Shown piece after piece: positions 17,279-25,994 of a stretch of DNA of 64,000 nt; position 1 is the stretch's first letter; the number at the start of each line of letters is the position of its first letter. The DNA is taken from positions 1,488,001-1,552,000 of the forward strand of contig NZ_AP019657.1 in NCBI RefSeq assembly GCF_009938225.1, read 5' to 3'. Below the pieces are notes generated by a model. It saw nothing but the letters and a program-made list of their open reading frames with translations. It had not been told where the DNA came from and did no database searches. The position numbers and the translations under genes were made by a program. The stretch is from Vibrio ponticus. GTDB lineage: Bacteria; Pseudomonadota; Gammaproteobacteria; Enterobacterales; Vibrionaceae.

Positions 17279-18608
17279 AAAGCTGTCTTTAATCAAACAG
17301 CTTAGCTTGAAAAGCCGCCTTGTACTGGCGGCTGTTGTCTGGCTGACTGCAATGATCATTGCCGCTGGTGTAACTGTGCCAAGCCAAGTGTATAACTACA
17401 TGGTCGCGGACACTAAGTCGCAACTCTCCATCTACATGGACGAAATAACGGCGAACCTTGAGGTGGATAAGAACGGTCAACTAACACTGTCGACTCAACT
17501 TTCCGATCCTCGATTCAACCAACCTTATAGCGGTTTATACTGGTCTGCTTCTACTGACGATAGTCAAATTCGCTCCCGTTCTTTGTGGGATCGCACCATC
17601 GATTTTAAACAGAAAAAAGCGCAGGCTTTTGGTGCCAGAGAAGAGCCCCTGATCTATATCGAGAACTCGCTCTACTTCCCTGAGTACAACAAACCAATTT
17701 CAATTTTGATCGGTATTGATGAGCAGCCAATTGAAGATACGGTCGCGGATCTAATGGGTGAGTTGTGGATCATTCTTGCCCTACTCTATTTTGGCGTGTT
17801 AGCGGTGATCTTTTTGCAAATCGCTTGGTCACTGAGCCCGCTCACCAAAATGCACCGTGAGTTGAGCCAACTCCGTCTAGGCAAGCGTACAGCATTAGGC
17901 GATGACTACCCACGAGATATTGCACCTGTGGTTTCCGACTTAAACGCCTTACTGTTCCACTATCAGGAATTGTTGGAACGCGCTCGACATCACGCAGGTA
18001 ATCTATCACACGCCTTAAAAACACCACTTTCAGTGCTAAAAAATGAGATTCAGCACCTGCCGCAAGATAAACAAGCGCCGCTACGTGAGCCTGTTGATCA
18101 AATTCAAGGTCAAATCGATTATCACTTGGGTCGCGCTCGTATGGCAGGCTCGATGAATATACTCTCCGTGAAAGCCTCTCCAGCCGAACGTATTGACGCA
18201 ATCTCAATGGCATTTGATAAAGTTTACGCTGAGCGTGAAGTAACACTAATCAATGAGATTGATTCCGATCTTGAAGTTTCTGTCGAACAGACCGATCTTG
18301 ATGAGATGGTGGGTAACCTACTGGAAAATGGTTATAAGTGGGCGAATAGTATCATTCGTGTTTATGCCGAACCTGTGGATGCCAACAATATCAATATCAT
18401 CATTGAAGATGATGGTCCTGGGATTCCAGATGAGCAATTTGACAACGTAGTCAAACGCGGTGTTCGCTTGGATGAGACCACACCAGGCACGGGACTCGGC
18501 TTGAACATCGTAAGTGAAATGGCGCACAGCTATCGCGGTACACTGCATTTAAGCAAAAGCTCAATGGGCGGTTTAAAAGCCATGCTGACGATGAAACTCA
18601 GCCACTAA
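17268..18608 (+). CDS. dbfS: Membrane sensor histidine kinase (DbfS-like)
   Basis: 446-aa PhoQ-like kinase. Two membrane helices (about residues 16-37 and 165-187) enclose a periplasmic sensor of about 125 residues, followed by a HAMP-like linker. The H-box is LSHALKTPLSVLKNEI (near 245), the N-box NLLENGYKWA, the G boxes DDGPGIPD and GTGLGLNI. It pairs with the regulator by an 11-base overlap. In V. cholerae DbfS acts on DbfR to control biofilm dispersal, with the PepSY protein DbfQ feeding into the sensor. The periplasmic ligand is not evident from this sequence. Confidence 0.78.
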   Translation: MPSKKLSLIKQLSLKSRLVLAAVVWLTAMIIAAGVTVPSQVYNYMVADTKSQLSIYMDEITANLEVDKNGQLTLSTQLSDPRFNQPYSGLYWSASTDDSQIRSRSLWDRTIDFKQKKAQAFGAREEPLIYIENSLYFPEYNKPISILIGIDEQPIEDTVADLMGELWIILALLYFGVLAVIFLQIAWSLSPLTKMHRELSQLRLGKRTALGDDYPRDIAPVVSDLNALLFHYQELLERARHHAGNLSHALKTPLSVLKNEIQHLPQDKQAPLREPVDQIQGQIDYHLGRARMAGSMNILSVKASPAERIDAISMAFDKVYAEREVTLINEIDSDLEVSVEQTDLDEMVGNLLENGYKWANSIIRVYAEPVDANNINIIIEDDGPGIPDEQFDNVVKRGVRLDETTPGTGLGLNIVSEMAHSYRGTLHLSKSSMGGLKAMLTMKLSH

Positions 18609-18632
18609 ACTGCGCAGTACTCCCCCCTTCTA

Positions 18633-18668
18633 CTCGGCTTTATCACCACAGCGTGTGGTAAAGCCGAG
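18633..18668. terminator. Long hairpin between convergent dbfS and the REC-GGDEF gene
   Basis: CTCGGCTTTA / TAAAGCCGAG stem of 10 bp with an inner CCACA-gcg-TGTGG stem, so nearly the whole 36 bases can fold. It lies between two converging stop codons and probably ends both transcripts, although no long U-run follows on either strand. Confidence 0.65.
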
Positions 18669-18672
18669 AGCT

Positions 18673-19587
18673 TTAAGAGGTATGCGGTTCTTCCTCTTGC
18701 TGTCGCTCTTCTTGCCGCTCTTCTTGCCAAATAACGACCTGATTCTTGCCTTGGTACATTGCTTGGTCAGCAGCCTGAACCACAGATGAAAAGCTGCCTG
18801 CACTTTGATTATCAACCACACCAAAACTGGCAGTAGAGCAGACTTGCTTAGAGCCCGAAAAAGTCTTTTGTAGTGACTGGGCAATAGTTTTCGCTTCCTC
18901 TATATCACACTCGGGCAATAAGACTAAAAACTCTTCCCCACCCCACCGAGATATATACCCTTTGTGAGCGACAATCTCTTCAGTCAAACTCGCAAATTCA
19001 ATTAACTCTTCATCGCCACGCTGATGACCATATTTATCATTGATGTATTTAAAATTGTCGACATCAAAAAGAATCACACAGTAGTTTGCTTGTTGCTCTA
19101 AAAGCTCCGTCATTCTGCGACGATTGAGTAACCCCGTTAGTCCGTCTGTATGAGCAAGCTTCTTTAGTTCTCTGTTTTGTTTAAGCAATTTGCGCCGCAA
19201 AAGTAATATGTCAGTGTGATTTTTCACTCTTGCTAGCACTTCCAAGGCTTCAAATGGCTTTTGAATATAATCAACACCACCGACCTGAAAAGCTCTCACT
19301 TTATCTTGTGTGCTATCCAACGCACTGAGGAAAATAATCGGAATATCTTGCGTTCTAGCACTGGCTTTCAAATGTGAGCACACTTCGTAGCCGTCCATTT
19401 TAGGCATCATGATATCCAGCAAAATAAGATCGATATCTTTATGTTGGCAAATACGTAACGCAGCACTGCCACTCGGAGCGCCAGTGACTTTATAACCCTC
19501 GGCACTAAGTAAATCATCGAGCAGTTTGATATTGTCGATAGTATCATCCACTATCAACACTTCAATTTTAGCGTCTTCATAAGGCAT
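18673..19587 (-). CDS. REC-GGDEF diguanylate cyclase response regulator
   Basis: 304-aa PleD/WspR-like protein that should make cyclic-di-GMP when phosphorylated. The receiver occupies residues 8-120, phosphoacceptor in LILLDIMMPKMDGYEV. A coiled linker follows, then a GGDEF domain with an intact WGGEEF active site (near 220) and DGLTGLLNRR. The usual RxxD inhibitory site before the motif is absent, so product inhibition may be weak. The tail is Glu/Arg-rich. The ATG at 19587 is chosen over the GTG at 19596 because AGGGGG sits 8 bases before it. It follows the hybrid kinase by 20 bases and is probably its target. Confidence 0.9.
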   Translation of the reverse strand: MPYEDAKIEVLIVDDTIDNIKLLDDLLSAEGYKVTGAPSGSAALRICQHKDIDLILLDIMMPKMDGYEVCSHLKASARTQDIPIIFLSALDSTQDKVRAFQVGGVDYIQKPFEALEVLARVKNHTDILLLRRKLLKQNRELKKLAHTDGLTGLLNRRRMTELLEQQANYCVILFDVDNFKYINDKYGHQRGDEELIEFASLTEEIVAHKGYISRWGGEEFLVLLPECDIEEAKTIAQSLQKTFSGSKQVCSTASFGVVDNQSAGSFSSVVQAADQAMYQGKNQVVIWQEERQEERQQEEEPHTS

Positions 19588-19607
19588 GTTTGTCACCCCC
19601 TGATTTT

Positions 19608-21767
19608 CTAAGCACTGTCTGATTCAGCAGCAAAGCCAAATAATTCGTACAATTCATCAAACTGGTAGGACTCGGCTAAACCTAACAGCTCTGAACGCAT
19701 ACCATCAAAAACCGCTTCGTTCTGGAATTGTTCCAACAAACGCTGCTGATCGCCAAGCGCAATTGCCGCTAAGATTTCCTTCGCGAAGGCGAGATCACAC
19801 GCTAACTCAATCTCACTAGCTTGCAGTTGACCATATTCCTTCGCTGGTTGAGTCTCTTGAAAATATTCATATTCAACCTCTAAATGCTTTTGCAACAACA
19901 TAAACAACGTTTGAGCTTGGTATGGCTTACGAGCAAAATCGTCCATTCCTGCCTTAAGCATCTGTTCAATCTCATCATTAAAAACACTGGCTGTCAGCGC
20001 GACAATTTTCACATCCAAGCCATTAGGCAATTGTCGTATTGCTCGCGTTGCCTCTAAGCCATCCATCTTAGGCATACGACGATCCATCCAAATAAAATCT
20101 GGCTGCCAGTGCTGGAATAGCGTAACCGCCTCTTCACCATCTTGAGCGATTTTGACCTTAAAGCCAGCTTGAGTTAACAGTGTGCTCAGCAACGCCTGAT
20201 TATCTGTTTGGTCTTCTGCAATCAGTATCTTGGGAATCCAGCTGTTTTCACTTAACTTTTTAATTTGCTGACTTGGCGATAATATCGGTTGATCAACCCA
20301 ATCTGATGCGAGTAAGTCAAGGCTAAAACTAAACGTAGTGCCATGATTGAGCTGACTTGCCACATCGAGATCTCCCCCCATCAAATCGACAAATTGTTTA
20401 CTGATACTTAAACCAAGTCCTGTACCATTCTGTGTTGATAATGACGCGACCTGTTCAAACGGGATAAAGATACGACTGAGATCTTCAGGAGCAATACCAA
20501 TCCCACTATCACATATTTCGAATTTGATACGGTTGTTACCATCGGGAGAGGCTTTAGCCTCAAGCGTTAATTTTACATGCCCAACTTCGGTGAATTTAAT
20601 CGCATTTCCAAGCAAGTTAATCAATACTTGGCGGGTTTTCACGGCATCACCTTGGACAAAACTCGGAACGCTTGGGGCAATCTCAGCCACAAAATGCAGC
20701 TGCTTCTGACTCGCTTTCATTTGCATTAAGTCGACGACCTCTTCGACCATCTCACGCAAATTGAACCACTTCAATTCTGCAACATTATAACCAGCATCAA
20801 TTTTAGACATATCCAGTACATTATTAATCAAGGCTAAAAGATGCTCGCCAGAGCGATTAATAATATCGAGATACTCTTTATGCTTAATCGGTAAATTAGG
20901 TTCCGTTTTCATCAACTGCGAGTAGCCTAATATCGCGTTAAGAGGGGTACGCAGTTCGTGGCTCATATTCGCTAAAAATATTGATTTCGCTCGATTGGCA
21001 ACTTCTGCCTTCTCTTTGGTTTTCGATAACTTCTGCTGTAAAGCTTTTAGCTTATCCACATCAACATGGATACCATTCATACGCACAGGAGCGCCCTGAT
21101 CATCTCGCTCGAAGACTTTGCCCTGATCGAGAATCCATTTCCAGCCACCATCACCGCATTGAACTCGGAACTCGGCATGATACAAGTCCGTTTTACCTTC
21201 TAAGTGATCTTTAATTTTCTGCTGAGTGGGCTCAATATCATCGGGATGCACTAACGTCGCCCATCTTTCAATACCATTAACGATTTCGGAGAACAGCTGA
21301 CCATCGACGAATACATCCGAAGTCTCAAGCTTCTTCTGTGTCGCCCAAGTTCGGTTAGCGATAATCTTGCCTTCTAGTGGGTTGAAATCCCATATCCCAA
21401 GATTCGCCCCTTGTGCAGCATAGTCGAGACGCTCAATATCATGCTGAAGATGCTCAACCTGTGCTTTAAGTTTTATCTTTTCCGTTTGTTCGGTTAACCA
21501 TAAAAGCTGATTCGAGCCCATTGGTAAGCATTCGATTTGCCAAAACTTGCCTGTCCCATCTTGCCATTGAATCGCGCCGCTCTCCTGTTTTAAATGCCAA
21601 CGTTTAACCTGTTGCTGTTGTAAGCACTCAGCCAGTGTGGCACCAACAGATGGGCGCACTTTCCAAATATCGACTCGGTATGCCGCTTGGTTGATGTCAA
21701 TGATAACACCTTGCTCATCAACACCTATCACGCCATTGGGCTGCGGGTCGTATACAGACTCAGTCAT
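19608..21767 (-). CDS. Soluble PAS-PAS hybrid sensor histidine kinase
   Basis: 719-aa cytoplasmic kinase without membrane helices. Order: a PAS-like domain (10-90), short coiled coil, a second PAS/PAC domain (about 115-245, LGIWDFNPLEGKI ... NGIHVDVDKL), HisKA with H-box LANMSHELRTPLNAILGYSQ (near 272), HATPase with DSGIGIAPED and NGTGLGLSIS, then a receiver with IWMDRRMPKMDG. A helical tail of about 90 residues could be a degenerate Hpt, but no HxxKG motif is seen. Start at 21767, 12 bases after the upstream stop. It is flanked in one operon by the C45 hydrolase and the REC-GGDEF gene, so a phosphorelay to cyclic-di-GMP is likely. Confidence 0.9.
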   Translation of the reverse strand: MTESVYDPQPNGVIGVDEQGVIIDINQAAYRVDIWKVRPSVGATLAECLQQQQVKRWHLKQESGAIQWQDGTGKFWQIECLPMGSNQLLWLTEQTEKIKLKAQVEHLQHDIERLDYAAQGANLGIWDFNPLEGKIIANRTWATQKKLETSDVFVDGQLFSEIVNGIERWATLVHPDDIEPTQQKIKDHLEGKTDLYHAEFRVQCGDGGWKWILDQGKVFERDDQGAPVRMNGIHVDVDKLKALQQKLSKTKEKAEVANRAKSIFLANMSHELRTPLNAILGYSQLMKTEPNLPIKHKEYLDIINRSGEHLLALINNVLDMSKIDAGYNVAELKWFNLREMVEEVVDLMQMKASQKQLHFVAEIAPSVPSFVQGDAVKTRQVLINLLGNAIKFTEVGHVKLTLEAKASPDGNNRIKFEICDSGIGIAPEDLSRIFIPFEQVASLSTQNGTGLGLSISKQFVDLMGGDLDVASQLNHGTTFSFSLDLLASDWVDQPILSPSQQIKKLSENSWIPKILIAEDQTDNQALLSTLLTQAGFKVKIAQDGEEAVTLFQHWQPDFIWMDRRMPKMDGLEATRAIRQLPNGLDVKIVALTASVFNDEIEQMLKAGMDDFARKPYQAQTLFMLLQKHLEVEYEYFQETQPAKEYGQLQASEIELACDLAFAKEILAAIALGDQQRLLEQFQNEAVFDGMRSELLGLAESYQFDELYELFGFAAESDSA

Positions 21768-21779
21768 AGCAAACACTCT

Positions 21780-23192
21780 CTATGCTTCCAATAGTTCGAA
21801 GAAGTTAAACGACTTAAATTCCCCTTGGTTGGCAGGGAAATCATCAATCGCAAGCAAAAAGTCACCACTATCTGGTTTAGTAACTAAACACCAAAGGTTG
21901 GCGACACCGGCATAGAAGTCACCATAAGGCGCTGAAAATTTTTCTTCAGGATAATACGCACTAATTGTCGCCAATATATTGTTAGTGTATGAAGGTGAGT
22001 TGGCTGCGCGCTCTTGACGAGTATATGGATCATAGCGATCGCACATTATTTCCTTCGCTATCTCGAGATCAATCTTTCCGTAATGTTGGTGAAGTAACTG
22101 ATCGTAACGTTCAAAACGACTTGGGGCTGGTACGACAAAATTATACGGCGCCTTCAAACTGGTGAGATAGTCGCCTACAGATGACACGTCGTCGAGTTCA
22201 TAAACGAGCTGCTGGTCCTGCACATAGTTGTAACCAGAATAGCCCATGTAACCTGGATAGCAAATCGAATGATTCGCTTGCCACAAACTCTCGGTATTCA
22301 TTAATGGATAACGTTCTGTAGTCACTTTTGCGGAACACTCGATAACCGCAGCTTGTTTGTTTTTTGCATCCGCACAATGATACGCGATGCCGGTGCGACG
22401 AGGGTTGCTTCTAAACTCTTCTAGTGCCGACGACAAATCATGCCCATTCAACAGAGCAAGCCGGGTCAAAACCCCTAAACCATAACCCGCCATAGTTTCG
22501 TGGATCGATGCGTCATACTGCGTCATGACACTAATACCTTTGGCATTAAATCCGCCATCAAAACCAACCATCCCCGGGAAAGCTAAATAAAGGTGAGCAA
22601 TACCCTCTTTGGGCGCACAAACGAACATATAACGATGTTCGAGTTGACCGGGTAAGTTTAGATTATCTTCATTTTTACAAAAGATCATTGAACCGTTTCC
22701 GCCTACTTGTTTACCCCAAGCAGAAAAACTACTGCAACCAGCACCCGCTAATATTCTGGTGCCTGGTCCATGTTCATGAAACTGACCTTTTGTCTCTGGG
22801 TCATCCACATTCCAAAAGTGAGGGTGAGCATAAATGCACCATTGATCATACATCGTATTCCAAGTGCGAATTTGCTCTAACGTCGTGGGATAGCCAGCTG
22901 CTGTTGCTCCATCCGCAATGCCTTGCATTTCAGACAAAAGACAATCAGGTACAAATTTTTCAGCGACAGCTGCGCCAGAAAGATATTTTTGCCACGCATC
23001 TTCCCAGGAAGAATGGAGCGTCTTAGCTATCACAGCCACAGCAGCAGGCATAGTTTGATTCAACATAACTGAAATGGGTTCAGCCAACAAATAGCCATGT
23101 TGGTAACCCATTTCATAATGAGTACCTGCTAAACGGACAATTTTGATGCCCTGTTGCTCTCGAAGAGACGCTGAATTCAGGTAGTTATCCAT
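21780..23192 (-). CDS. C45-type Ntn-hydrolase (acyltransferase/amidohydrolase-like)
   Basis: 470-aa protein resembling the peptidase C45 / acyl-CoA:6-aminopenicillanate acyltransferase group. The likely nucleophile is the Cys of AGAGCSSFSAWG (about residue 155). In classical members autocleavage exposes this Cys; here about 150 residues precede it. Other family segments are the N-terminal RLAGTHYEMGYQHGYLLAEP, the CKNEDNLN loop, and GFDGGFNAKGISVMTQYD. No signal peptide is seen. It is the first gene of an operon with a hybrid kinase and a REC-GGDEF protein. The substrate is unknown; an N-acyl compound is a reasonable guess. Confidence 0.8.
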   Translation of the reverse strand: MDNYLNSASLREQQGIKIVRLAGTHYEMGYQHGYLLAEPISVMLNQTMPAAVAVIAKTLHSSWEDAWQKYLSGAAVAEKFVPDCLLSEMQGIADGATAAGYPTTLEQIRTWNTMYDQWCIYAHPHFWNVDDPETKGQFHEHGPGTRILAGAGCSSFSAWGKQVGGNGSMIFCKNEDNLNLPGQLEHRYMFVCAPKEGIAHLYLAFPGMVGFDGGFNAKGISVMTQYDASIHETMAGYGLGVLTRLALLNGHDLSSALEEFRSNPRRTGIAYHCADAKNKQAAVIECSAKVTTERYPLMNTESLWQANHSICYPGYMGYSGYNYVQDQQLVYELDDVSSVGDYLTSLKAPYNFVVPAPSRFERYDQLLHQHYGKIDLEIAKEIMCDRYDPYTRQERAANSPSYTNNILATISAYYPEEKFSAPYGDFYAGVANLWCLVTKPDSGDFLLAIDDFPANQGEFKSFNFFELLEA

Positions 23193-23515
23193 AACAATTG
23201 TTAATGCCTGTTTAAAGAATTGATAAAAGTATTTGTAATTAAATCAAACAACTTTGTCCACTTTGCCAAGGTAGCAATCGGTATAAGCGTGATGTGAGAC
23301 AACTTTCCTATTAGGTCGCGTGTATATTGCATCGATTTCATAAAATAGCAGATGCAATATTCGACGAAAGTTTTATGTGCCACATCAGGCACTATCATGA
23401 CGTGGGGATTTGGGGAAATAACAATAAATAAATCTATAAGGCGGGGAAAAACATCGCAAAATCAGGGGGATTAAAAAGGGCTCAGCCACTCATTGAGCCC
23501 TCTTAAGTGGTCCAC
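23193..23515. other. 323-base gap upstream of the C45 gene
   Basis: Promoter region for the C45/kinase/GGDEF operon at the left and the terminator of the MFS gene at the right (23473-23504). The short minus-strand frame at 23201-23398 has no family resemblance or clear ribosome site. No other structure is seen. Confidence 0.6.
23473..23504 (-). terminator. Terminator of the SetA-like MFS gene
   Basis: Stem GGGCTCA / TGAGCCC with a T-run (CCCTTTTTA) on the minus strand, about 12 bases after the stop. Confidence 0.85.
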
Positions 23516-24706
23516 TTAGCTAGCTTGCTCAACTAAGTCAGTTTGACTCTCTCGATTCTCTTTAACCACAAAGTATGAAATTAATACCAAAGAACTTACT
23601 GCTAAAGTTAATGAAACATAAAATGCGCTGTAGTAGTTAAACATTTCTCCGACAAAACCAATGCTGAGGCTAGAGATCAACATAGATACCTGGAGTAAAC
23701 TCGAAAATAGCGTCGAAGCCGTTCCGAGCCTATCGCGCATCATATCTTGCAACGCCACCATACCCAGCGTTGCAGTTAAACCGATGAACACACCATTTAA
23801 TAACTGGATGCTAAGTAATTGCCAGAACTCAGTGACATTTAACATCGCAACAAAGAACAGACAACCGCACACCAAAGACAACGCGAGTAATTTCATCGTA
23901 CCGAAACGAGCTGCTAACCGACCAGCTTTAAGCATGAATGGGATCTCACATAACGCCGCCATACCGAACATATAACCGACCCAACTCGCTGCTACTTTAA
24001 GCTCTTGTGAGAGGTAGAGCGGCATGGTGATAACATAAAGGTTATTGGCGCTGAACATAAAAACCAGAGCAACACAGAAGAGAGCGACAATAAAACCAAC
24101 CGGACCTTGCTTGTTATCTTGCTGTTTTTCTTCATTTGCAATCACACTACTCGGTAGATAGCGCATTCCAAGCAGCACTGAAATTAAAGTGGCGCCGCCC
24201 GCTGCTAAGAAGGACGCGCTAAATCCAAATGAGCCTTTTAATATAAAGGCGATTGGGGGACCAACAACCCAAGCGATAGCAATACCGGCACGCATCACCG
24301 ACAAAAACGTCGTGCTATCCTCAATGTGCTCATCCGCATACTCACGTCCTAGCGCAAACAGTTGACCAAACCCTGCCCCACTCAACGCACCAAAAACCAT
24401 CGAGAAGGCAACTGCCCAGTAGTAATCGCGAATGAAGCTAAAACCAACCACTGTGATGAGGTAACAACTCAAGGCAAACAACAGAATATTTTTACGATTC
24501 CAACCATTATCTGACTTCGCTGCTATGATTTGTGAAACTGAAACCGACGATACAATCGACAAAATCATATAAACGCTTAACATCGCCGGACTGGCACCCA
24601 AGGCTTCGATGATAAATAGACTCGAAAGTGGGTAAAAAAACGAACCACTAATCCCTGTAGCAAAAGCCATCAACAGGAAGATCAATGCCTCTTTGGTCTT
24701 GAACAT
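23516..24706 (-). CDS. MFS sugar efflux transporter, SetA/SetB-like
   Basis: 396-aa major facilitator with 12 predicted helices, resembling the Set (sugar efflux transporter) family that exports lactose, glucose analogues and some glycosides. Support: the short N-terminus, the FATGISGSFFYPLSSLFIIEALGASPA opening typical of Set proteins, and the AKSDNGWNRKNILLF loop in place of motif A. The C-terminal tail is charged. It is divergently transcribed from an AraC regulator (24943), which probably controls it. The exported substrate is not predictable. Confidence 0.8.
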   Translation of the reverse strand: MFKTKEALIFLLMAFATGISGSFFYPLSSLFIIEALGASPAMLSVYMILSIVSSVSVSQIIAAKSDNGWNRKNILLFALSCYLITVVGFSFIRDYYWAVAFSMVFGALSGAGFGQLFALGREYADEHIEDSTTFLSVMRAGIAIAWVVGPPIAFILKGSFGFSASFLAAGGATLISVLLGMRYLPSSVIANEEKQQDNKQGPVGFIVALFCVALVFMFSANNLYVITMPLYLSQELKVAASWVGYMFGMAALCEIPFMLKAGRLAARFGTMKLLALSLVCGCLFFVAMLNVTEFWQLLSIQLLNGVFIGLTATLGMVALQDMMRDRLGTASTLFSSLLQVSMLISSLSIGFVGEMFNYYSAFYVSLTLAVSSLVLISYFVVKENRESQTDLVEQAS

Positions 24707-24942
24707 AACTCTCTCCTAACCTTTATATTCATGCGCAGCTTTTCTTGATGGTGCACATAAATCGCATCCAATTCGCTTTTGAATGCTTTGATATTGTACG
24801 CAGGCAGTTTAATAATAATTTTCAAGAACCTAGTAATGACTATCCACCAACAAGTAATACAATTCCTTCATATTAATCCATTTAATTGACTGAATAGAGC
24901 AAACCTCATAGAGTAAATTCTCTTCATGCTAAGGAGTTAGGA
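24707..24942. promoter_or_regulatory. Divergent promoter region of the MFS and AraC genes
   Basis: 236 bases, AT-rich, between divergent starts. CTAAGGAGTTAGGA just before 24943 is the araC-type gene's ribosome site. A duplicated CAACAAG/ATTCCTT flavour is present but no clear operator can be named. Confidence 0.5.
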
Positions 24943-25830
24943 ATGAAGCCAACCATTGAAAATGTACTCAATGAAAACAACTTTAACTGGAAGGTGAAGG
25001 AGTACCACTGCCGAGTTAAAAAAGAGGAATTCACTTGCTCGTGGCACTACCACACCGAATATGAATTGGTACTCTATCGAGATCAAAATGGCGTATTTAA
25101 AGGTCGGTATTTTGCCGGGGATGGCATTGGCGAAATCACCCATAACAGTTTGTTGCTGTATGGACCAGGTCTGCCTCATATGTTGATAGGCAATATAGAT
25201 GGTGATATTGAGCGTGGTCACCATTCATTAATCTTTTGGTTTCGCCACCAATGGGTTGAGTCACTGATTGAAACCTTTCCTGAACTGAAGAACCTCACAC
25301 GCTTACTTCAACGAGCTTCATACGGCTTGCAGTTCAGCCAAGAAACCGCTGAATATGTCCATCAACTGCTGAGTGATATTGAGCGTCATGAACCTCATCA
25401 CCAATTTCTTCGGGTGCTACAAGCACTGTGTGCATTAGCAGATGATGAGACCTCAAGTAAATTGTCGCTGCATGCTTACGGTTTACACAACGCCAACATG
25501 GATGATGAGTCGACGCGTCGCGTCGAGATGGCACGTCAGTTTATTGAGCAGAACTACGCAAAGCAGATCAAGATTGATGATTTATGCCAAACGCTTCATA
25601 TCAGTGAAAGTTCCGCTTATCGATTATTTGAACGCCATTTTGTTGAAAGCTTTTCTGAGCATCTCAAACGTTTCCGCATTGGTAAAGCGTGCGAGATGCT
25701 CGTCAATACCCCACTCTCAGTCGCGATTATCGCCGAGCAAGCAGGGTTTAATAACATCTCAAACTTTAATCGCCAATTTAAGTCACTTAAAGGGATGACA
25801 CCTTCAGACTTTCGCTCGCAATTCGACTGA
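24943..25830 (+). CDS. AraC-family transcriptional regulator
   Basis: 295-aa regulator. The N-terminal half is a cupin-like sensor domain with HYHTEYELVLYR (near residues 36-47), the pattern of sugar-responsive AraC members. The C-terminal 100 residues hold two helix-turn-helices (IDDLCQTLHISESSAYRLFERH; VAIIAEQAGFNNISNFNRQFKSLKGMTPSDFR). Strong ribosome site AAGGAGTTAGGA. It diverges from the Set-like efflux gene, and local control of that gene is inferred. The inducer is unknown. Confidence 0.9.
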   Translation: MKPTIENVLNENNFNWKVKEYHCRVKKEEFTCSWHYHTEYELVLYRDQNGVFKGRYFAGDGIGEITHNSLLLYGPGLPHMLIGNIDGDIERGHHSLIFWFRHQWVESLIETFPELKNLTRLLQRASYGLQFSQETAEYVHQLLSDIERHEPHHQFLRVLQALCALADDETSSKLSLHAYGLHNANMDDESTRRVEMARQFIEQNYAKQIKIDDLCQTLHISESSAYRLFERHFVESFSEHLKRFRIGKACEMLVNTPLSVAIIAEQAGFNNISNFNRQFKSLKGMTPSDFRSQFD

Positions 25831-25872
25831 CCACTGCCCACGGAGGAAGCTCTGTTTTAACGGCAGTTTAAA

Positions 25873-25980
25873 GGACAGTCACAATAAAAGCGCTTAATAG
25901 AGCGCTTAACAGGACAGTCGACATAAATGCCTTCTAGGTGCCTTCTAGGGACAGTCACTACTAAATTGGAGGACAGTCAC
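25873..25980 (+). repeat. Four copies of GGACAGTC
   Basis: Copies at 25873-25880, 25912-25919, 25949-25956 and 25971-25978, each followed by A/GAC or AC(A/T)A. Between them lie GCGCTTAATAGAGCGCTTAAC and a tandem CCTTCTAGG-TGCCTTCTAGGG. The complement, GACTGTCC, matches the TGTCTGTCCC family at 11126-11258. No ORF covers it, and it ends at the 3' end of the DedA-LssY gene. Confidence 0.75.
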
Positions 25981-25994
25981 GACTAAATTGTTTG

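Noticed and set aside
17842..18246. 134-codon minus-strand frame
   Set aside because: Antisense shadow inside the histidine kinase gene.
16619..18608. CarR/CarS (VprAB) identity for the regulator pair
   Set aside because: Gene order beside radD, with a preceding PepSY gene, favours DbfQRS; the paralogue remains the main alternative.
23201..23398. 65-codon minus-strand frame
   Set aside because: No ribosome site, no protein family, and it occupies the promoter region of the C45 gene.
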